Assembly (NCBI RefSeq): GCF_000374165.1
Contig: NZ_KB893726.1
Location: 1 to 64,000 of the forward strand
DNA length: 64,000 bases
Origin: Parafrankia elaeagni
GTDB taxonomy: Bacteria > Actinomycetota > Actinomycetes > Frankiales > Frankiaceae
Direction of reading: 5' to 3'
Below the pieces are notes generated by a model, which saw only the letters and a program-made list of their open reading frames with translations, was not told the origin of the DNA and made no database searches. Position 1 is the first letter of the stretch. Each line of letters begins with the position of its first letter. The position numbers and the translations under genes are program-made. Positions 60,088-64,000 of the stretch are shown here, piece after piece.

Positions 60088-60663
60088 GTGGGACTGCATC
60101 TGAGCCAGATCGTCGAGGCGGACGAGCTGCTGACGAACGACCCGTTGGCGTTGCTGATCGGGATGGTGCTGGACCAGCAGATCCCGTTGGAGCGGGCGTT
60201 CGCGGCCCCGCTGGAGCTGACGCGGCGGCTCGGTCGTTCGTTGGACGCGGTCGACCTGGCCGCGATGGATCCGGACGAGCTGGCGGCGATCTTCTCGATC
60301 CAGCCCGCGTTGCACCGCTTCCCGGCGGCGATGGCGCAGCGGACGCAGAAGCTTTGCCGGATCGTCATCGACAGCTACGACGGCGATGCCGCGCGGGTGT
60401 GGACAGGCGCCGCAGACGGGAAGGACCTGCTGAAGCGGGTCGCTGCGCTGCCCGGCTTCGGGATCCAGAAGGCGAAGATCTTCGTGGCGCTGCTCGGCAA
60501 GCAGCTGGGCGTCGAGGCGCCAGGCTGGCAGGAGGCCACCGCGCCGTTCGGTGAGGCGGGAAGCTACCTCTCCATCGCCGACATCGTCGACCCGCAGAGC
60601 CGCGACAAGGTCCGCGACTACAAGAAGCAGATGAAGGCCGCGACGAAGACCGCAGCCTCTTGA
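60088..60663 (+). CDS. HhH-GPD base-excision DNA repair glycosylase
   Basis: A 191-residue HhH-GPD protein of the short actinobacterial type. LLIGMVLDQQIPLERAFAAP opens the fold, FSIQPALHRFPAAMAQRTQK follows, and KRVAALPGFGIQKAKIFVAL is the helix-hairpin-helix. GGTGAT precedes GTG 60088. Likely removes a damaged base, with substrate unknown. A strong terminator follows. Confidence 0.88.
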   Translation: MGLHLSQIVEADELLTNDPLALLIGMVLDQQIPLERAFAAPLELTRRLGRSLDAVDLAAMDPDELAAIFSIQPALHRFPAAMAQRTQKLCRIVIDSYDGDAARVWTGAADGKDLLKRVAALPGFGIQKAKIFVALLGKQLGVEAPGWQEATAPFGEAGSYLSIADIVDPQSRDKVRDYKKQMKAATKTAAS

Positions 60664-60688
60664 CCTGCAGGTCTGTGGGCGAATTTCC

Positions 60689-60724
60689 GCCCTGTCCGCA
60701 CGGAGTCCGCTGGGCGGACAGGGC
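60689..60724 (+). terminator. Terminator after the HhH-GPD gene
   Basis: GCCCTGTCCGC pairs perfectly with GCGGACAGGGC (11 bp) around a 14-nt loop, 26 nt after the stop. Confidence 0.65.
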
Positions 60725-60815
60725 CGTCCGATTGTGTCGGGCGCCGTGTTGACTCGCTGTGGTCGCCGTCCAGCGATCCTTCCCGCGTGTGAGTAGATGT
60801 GTGACACTGTAAGTT

Positions 60816-61124
60816 GTGGTGGACGGCCTTTGGTGGGACCAGGAGGACGCGGAGTACATCCGGCGTCGGTCTGATCGCTATCCCGGTGCGACCGACATCG
60901 AGCCTGAGTGGACCTTGGAGGCTGTGAAGGATCCGCGGAGGATCGTTCGTGACCCGGATCCGAGGAGCAGGATGGGCGCGGCTCGCCTGATCGGGTACTC
61001 GCGCAGTGCCGGGTTCGTGCTGACCGTGATCGTCGATTCGATCGACGAGGCTGGGATCACCGCGTGGAAGACCCGCGGAAGCGATCTTCGAGACTACCTG
61101 GAGGGGGAGGACGACGGTGACTGA
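60816..61124 (+). CDS. BrnT-like toxin candidate
   Basis: A 102-residue protein. WWDQEDAEYIRRRSDRYPGA and TLEAVKDPRRIVRDPDPRSR, then ARLIGYSRSAGFVLTVIVDS and ITAWKTRGSDLRDYLEGED follow the layout of BrnT RNase toxins (acidic WD start, GRS strand, final helix). The 3' end overlaps an RHH antitoxin gene by 8 nt, the usual BrnT-BrnA order. GTG start. Toxin identity is an inference from fold pattern and context. A degraded copy of its central part lies at 62875-63015. Confidence 0.65.
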   Translation: MVDGLWWDQEDAEYIRRRSDRYPGATDIEPEWTLEAVKDPRRIVRDPDPRSRMGAARLIGYSRSAGFVLTVIVDSIDEAGITAWKTRGSDLRDYLEGEDDGD

Positions 61125-61410
61125 TGCGTCCAGGCGTGCCCGGCGTGACGCGATCCGCGCCGAGTACGCGACCGAGGAGGCCGAGGCTGCCGAGGCGGAG
61201 GCCGTGGAAGCTGAGCAGGCCGTCGTGTCTGTACGGGTTCCCGCATCGTTGGCGGAGGCGCTCAAGGCCCGTGCCGCCGCCGAGCAGCTGCCGACCTCGG
61301 TGTTGGTCCGGCGCATCCTTGCTCGGGCGGTTCAGAGCCCCGAAGCTCCTGTCGTGAGCGTGGAGCAGGTCGAAGAGATTGTGCGCAGGGTTCTCCGTGA
61401 ATCAGCGTGA
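61117..61410 (+). CDS. Ribbon-helix-helix antitoxin candidate
   Basis: A 97-residue protein. VVSVRVPASLAEALKARAAA and EQLPTSVLVRRILARAVQS form a CopG/RHH unit preceded by an Ala/Glu-rich helical leader. GTG with GGAGG upstream, overlapping the toxin-like gene by 8 nt. It should bind the toxin and autoregulate the pair. Confidence 0.75.
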   Translation: MTDASRRARRDAIRAEYATEEAEAAEAEAVEAEQAVVSVRVPASLAEALKARAAAEQLPTSVLVRRILARAVQSPEAPVVSVEQVEEIVRRVLRESA

Positions 61411-61654
61411 TCTGCGGTCCGCAAACAGTCCGCAGAACGCCGGAAAACGGCCCGCGTCAGTGGCGACTACTGAAAGCGAGAACCGCAGGTCAGGCGGCAT
61501 GTCGACCGGATAGACCCAGGTCGGAGGACTACGCTGTGGCGCGAAGCAGATGAAGGCTGTGGCCAAGGCGCAGGTCGTCTGGACCACAGTTTCGCGTTTC
61601 GGGGCGCGTCGTGCCCAGGGCAACTCCCGCGGATGCGGTCGTATCTAGGATGCC

Positions 61655-61912
61655 GTGACCTACAACACGATCAACAAATGGGCTGCGGGCATCAGCGACA
61701 ACTATGCCCTGGGCGTCCTGGCCGCGACGTTCGAGCTGTGGTTTTCCGGTCGTCGTCCTGCCTTTTGCCAACTCGGACTGGCCGCCGACTTCGCCTTCCA
61801 ACGCGGCGTCACCGGCCTCAGGGAAGCCGGAGCGGAACTCACGCTCGACGGGACGGACCGGATGAGCGCGCGGGGCGAGGGGCCGCGGGGAACACGGGGT
61901 GTCTCGCGGTAA
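61655..61912 (+). CDS. Hypothetical protein, uncertain
   Basis: An 85-residue frame from GTG (TYNTINKWAAGISDNYALGV, LAATFELWFSGRRPAFCQLG, LAADFAFQRGVTGLREAGAE). It is not low complexity and wobble bias is moderate, but no ribosome binding site is visible. It ends 1 nt before the convergent exonuclease stop. Not recognised; it may be a remnant. Confidence 0.35.
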   Translation: MTYNTINKWAAGISDNYALGVLAATFELWFSGRRPAFCQLGLAADFAFQRGVTGLREAGAELTLDGTDRMSARGEGPRGTRGVSR

Positions 61913-62704
61913 CTACACGTCGAAATCGGCATACACCGGTGCGTGGTCGCTCCAGCGTTGGTCGTACGTCGGCGGCCGATCCACGGCGGCGGCCGTGATC
62001 CGTCCGGCCAGCTGGTCGCTCGATATCAGATAGTCGATTCGCCAGCCGGTGTCGGTATCGAAGGCCCGACCTCGCCATGACCACCATGTGTACGGGCCCG
62101 GCTGTTCTCCCGTGAAACTTCGCACGAGATCCACGAAACCATCCTCGGTGAACAGCTGGTCAAGCCAGGCTCGTTCCGGAGGAAGGAATCCGGCCTTCTT
62201 CAGGTTGCCCTTCCAGTTCTTCAGGTCGATCTCGCGGTGGCATATGTTGAGGTCGCCGCACACAAGCACGTTCCGGCCGTCGGCTGCCAGCTTTGCCATG
62301 CGTTCTCGGATGGTGGCCAGGAAGCGGTACTTCTCCTCCTGCAGGGGTGTGTCCGCCTCGCCGGTGTGCACGTACACGGACACCACTGTCAGTAGCCCGG
62401 GATCGCCCTCCAGCGCGAAGTCCGCCTCCACCCATCGGCCGGCGCCGGTGAAGTCGCCGAGACCCGCGCGGACGCTCGTGGGTGCGATCCGGGACAGGAT
62501 CGCGACCCCTGCCCTGCCCTTCGCGCCCGACGCCTCATGGACGATGTGCCAGCCGGACCCGACCGAGTCCGCCAGCACCGCGTCGTCGGCGCGCACCTCC
62601 TGAACACACAGGATGTCCGGGCACCGGGCCTCCAGCCACGCACCCATTCCTCGCCGTCTGGCCGCGCGAATACCGTTCACGTTGACCGTCGCCACCCTGA
62701 GCAC
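61913..62704 (-). CDS. xth: Exodeoxyribonuclease III (EEP nuclease)
   Basis: A 263-residue AP endonuclease/3'-exonuclease. RVATVNVNGIRAARRRGMGA, DILCVQEVRADD (metal-binding Glu), VSVYVHTGEA, VLVCGDLNICHREIDLKNWK (catalytic Asp/Asn), WWSWRGRAFDTDTGWRIDYL and YDQRWSDHAPVYADF (final Asp-His) are all present. GGAGG lies 10 nt before GTG 62704. It acts in base excision repair, as does the HhH-GPD gene 1.3 kb away. Confidence 0.95.
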   Translation of the reverse strand: MLRVATVNVNGIRAARRRGMGAWLEARCPDILCVQEVRADDAVLADSVGSGWHIVHEASGAKGRAGVAILSRIAPTSVRAGLGDFTGAGRWVEADFALEGDPGLLTVVSVYVHTGEADTPLQEEKYRFLATIRERMAKLAADGRNVLVCGDLNICHREIDLKNWKGNLKKAGFLPPERAWLDQLFTEDGFVDLVRSFTGEQPGPYTWWSWRGRAFDTDTGWRIDYLISSDQLAGRITAAAVDRPPTYDQRWSDHAPVYADFDV

Positions 62705-63088
62705 AGTGCCCCGGCCTCCTCGTCCGTCGCCCTGTCCACCATGGAAGCAGGCTGGCAACCACCGCCCTCGGGCAGTGCCCTGGAGAAGGCGGACTGGGGT
62801 CGGGCCAGCCTCGGGTGGAGCGCAGCCATCCACCCGAGGCTGACGTTCATCTCGGAGCTACGACGGCGACGTCGGCCTGAATGGACCTTGGTGGTTGTGA
62901 AGGGTCAGCGGAGGGTCGTCCGTGAGCCGGGCCGGAGCAGGACCGGAGAGGAAGCAGTATGGGTGCGGCTCGTCTGATCGGGTAGTCGCGCAGTGCCGGG
63001 GTCGTGCTGACCGGGTGACCGTCCATCCTCGAACCTGACGTCGGCGACGAGTCTCGGAGCCGGAACGACCCAGCACTGGGAGTGGAAC
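62705..63088. other. Intergenic region containing a degraded gene copy
   Basis: The left part is the exonuclease upstream region. The right part (62875-63015) is a decayed copy of the BrnT-like toxin gene. GGGAG near 63079 is the ribosome binding site for the anti-sigma gene. Confidence 0.6.
62875..63015 (+). pseudogene. Degenerate partial copy of the BrnT-like toxin gene
   Basis: The sequence aligns with 60902-61027 of the toxin gene over almost its whole length, sharing TGGACCTTGG, GTGAAGG, GTCGTCCGTGA/TTCGTGA, GGTGCGGCTCG/GGCGCGGCTCG, CTGATCGGGTA and TCGCGCAGTGCCGGG. A small insertion and a TAG in the toxin frame show that it is not translated. No antitoxin copy accompanies it. Confidence 0.8.
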
Positions 63089-63529
63089 GTGGTTCAGATG
63101 CATGCAGCCGATGGCACGGGCAGCCCCGGCGATGGCCACGGTGGCGGTCTGCTCGATGTCGCGCACCTCAGTGTTCCCGCCGCCGGCGCTTACCTGGTCG
63201 TTCTGCGCACCGCGACCGCGTCCCTGGCCACGCGGGCGGACCTCACCCTCGACGACATCGAGGACCTGCGGATCGCCGTGGACGAGGCCGCCGCCCTGCT
63301 GCTGGTCTCCGCCGTCCCGGGATCGGCCCTGGAGTGCGTCTTCACGCTCTCCCCAGGCTTCCTGCGGGTGACCGTCTCGGTCGACAGCCTCGGCGGTGAG
63401 CCGCTGTCGAGGGACACGTTCGCCTGGACCGTGCTGAACGCACTGGCCGGCGAGGTCGGCAGCTCCACCGGGCCGGGCCAGCGAGTCGCGATCGAACTGA
63501 CGAAACGGCGCGGCGACCGCGGCGAGTAG
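63089..63529 (+). CDS. UsfX/RsbW-like anti-sigma factor
   Basis: A 146-residue GHKL-fold protein. AYLVVLRTATASLATRADLT and DDIEDLRIAVDEAAALLLVS are the N-terminal helix and N-box of actinobacterial anti-sigma factors such as UsfX; FAWTVLNALAGEV and QRVAIELTKR close the fold. In many actinomycetes the sigF-type sigma gene follows directly, but none starts in the next 470 nt here. GTG with GGGAGTGG upstream. Confidence 0.82.
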   Translation: MVQMHAADGTGSPGDGHGGGLLDVAHLSVPAAGAYLVVLRTATASLATRADLTLDDIEDLRIAVDEAAALLLVSAVPGSALECVFTLSPGFLRVTVSVDSLGGEPLSRDTFAWTVLNALAGEVGSSTGPGQRVAIELTKRRGDRGE

Positions 63530-64000
63530 CCGACCCTGCCCTGCCCTGCGCGCGAGCGGACGGGCCGGACCGAACTGCTGCGCGTCGCCGGATGCGGGGT
63601 CCAGCACCCGGCCCTGGTTGATCGCGGGCCGTGCCGGAACTCCCGTTGGCGAGAACTGCTCCGATCGCAGAAGAGCGTGGGGCGGTTCTCGCCGGCTGTC
63701 TGAAGGTGTCGATGGGTCCCCGGGTCCGCGCACGCATATCCGTGCGCGGACCCGGGGCGAACCGGTCGGACTCTCAGTGAGTGAATGCGTCACTCGGGCT
63801 CAGGGTGCCTGCGCTGATCGCTGTCTCCTGATAGGCGATCTCGCGATCGACCGCACGCTGGTCGCCTCGAGCCATGGCCGCCCAGCGTCGCGCGGCGCTC
63901 GGATGCATGTGGCATATTCCTGGCACACGCGAGTTCTTCAACAGAAAATTCGGATCCCGGGCTGAGGTCGGTTCGGAACCGGCGCCTCCGTCAGCTTTTC
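63530..64000. other. Intergenic DNA at the right edge
   Basis: Apart from the hairpin at 63718-63757 and a smaller one GAGTGA-N5-TCACTC near 63778, no gene is supported up to the window end. No sigma factor start codon with a conserved N-terminus is visible. Confidence 0.45.
63718..63757. terminator. Very stable hairpin, 17-bp arms
   Basis: CCCCGGGTCCGCGCACG and its exact complement flank the loop CATATC. It lies 189 nt past the anti-sigma gene, symmetric enough to serve both strands. Confidence 0.65.

Noticed and set aside
61541-61575. Faint similarity to the 3' end of the HhH-GPD gene (AAGCAGATGAAGGC)
   Set aside because: Only a short match, spacing does not agree with the toxin duplication; may be chance.

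Overview
The window is very GC-rich throughout, with strong G/C preference at third codon positions, frequent GTG starts and many 1-4 nt stop/start overlaps. Its families (DUF5925 ATPase, XRE-DUF5753 plus DUF397 pair, actinobacterial holin-X, DUF4407, MhuD-like heme oxygenase, UsfX/RsbW-like anti-sigma factor) are typical of filamentous Actinomycetota. A Frankia-like genome is my best guess, but no rRNA or other taxonomic marker is present. I saw no tRNA, rRNA, CRISPR array, prophage or intact insertion sequence.

Layout. 0-6 kb: a secreted glycine-rich protein cut by the window edge, a BadF/NAGK-type sugar kinase, and a small acidic protein ahead of a DUF5925 AAA+ ATPase. 6.6-13.8 kb: the most striking block, a tightly packed plus-strand operon encoding a sugar-nucleotide 6-dehydrogenase, a membrane GT2 synthase, an AlgG-like right-handed beta-helix protein and an OafA/SGNH acyltransferase, followed by a lipoprotein resembling polysaccharide lyase family 14. 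Together they look like an alginate-like (acylated polyuronate) exopolysaccharide system without the Gram-negative export machinery. 13.9-21.8 kb: Tex, a RsbW-like ATPase, an SRPBCC protein, DUF4407, DUF3618/holin-X and an alpha/beta hydrolase. 22.0-30.3 kb: a minus-strand cluster of the MSMEG_0565-0572 / Nit1C type (glycosyltransferase, flavoprotein, carbon-nitrogen hydrolase, GNAT-AIR-synthase fusion, radical SAM protein, MSMEG_0572-type protein), preceded by an amidohydrolase. 30.5-36.9 kb: a metallophosphoesterase, a structured small RNA with a six-cytosine loop and a U-tract terminator, a three-gene sugar module (aminotransferase, epimerase, GT28-like transferase) and a DMT-type membrane protein.

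37-49 kb is mostly regulators and small stress or iron genes: an RHH protein, the XRE/DUF397 pair, GT87, MarR with epoxide hydrolase, DUF4394, a MhuD-like heme oxygenase convergent with an ABM-truncated haemoglobin fusion, HxlR, a siderophore-interacting flavoprotein and LysR. 49-55 kb holds two ECF sigma factors (one with a membrane partner, one with a DGPF protein), a RibD-C reductase, MerR with a readable 19-bp-spacer promoter, and DUF1254. 55.4-58.2 kb is a decay zone with remnants of an SDR, an ABC ATPase and a DUF4143 ATPase. 58-64 kb carries a pRiA4b-ORF3 protein, a HhH-GPD glycosylase, a BrnT-like/RHH toxin-antitoxin pair with a degraded second copy, exonuclease III, and an anti-sigma factor with no sigma gene beside it.

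Two window-wide features stand out. Many catalytic genes carry short low-complexity inserts that interrupt otherwise conserved folds. Several long perfect inverted repeats (arms of 16-22 bp, almost no spacer) occur between or inside genes. All functional statements are by recognition of family motifs; no database search was possible.
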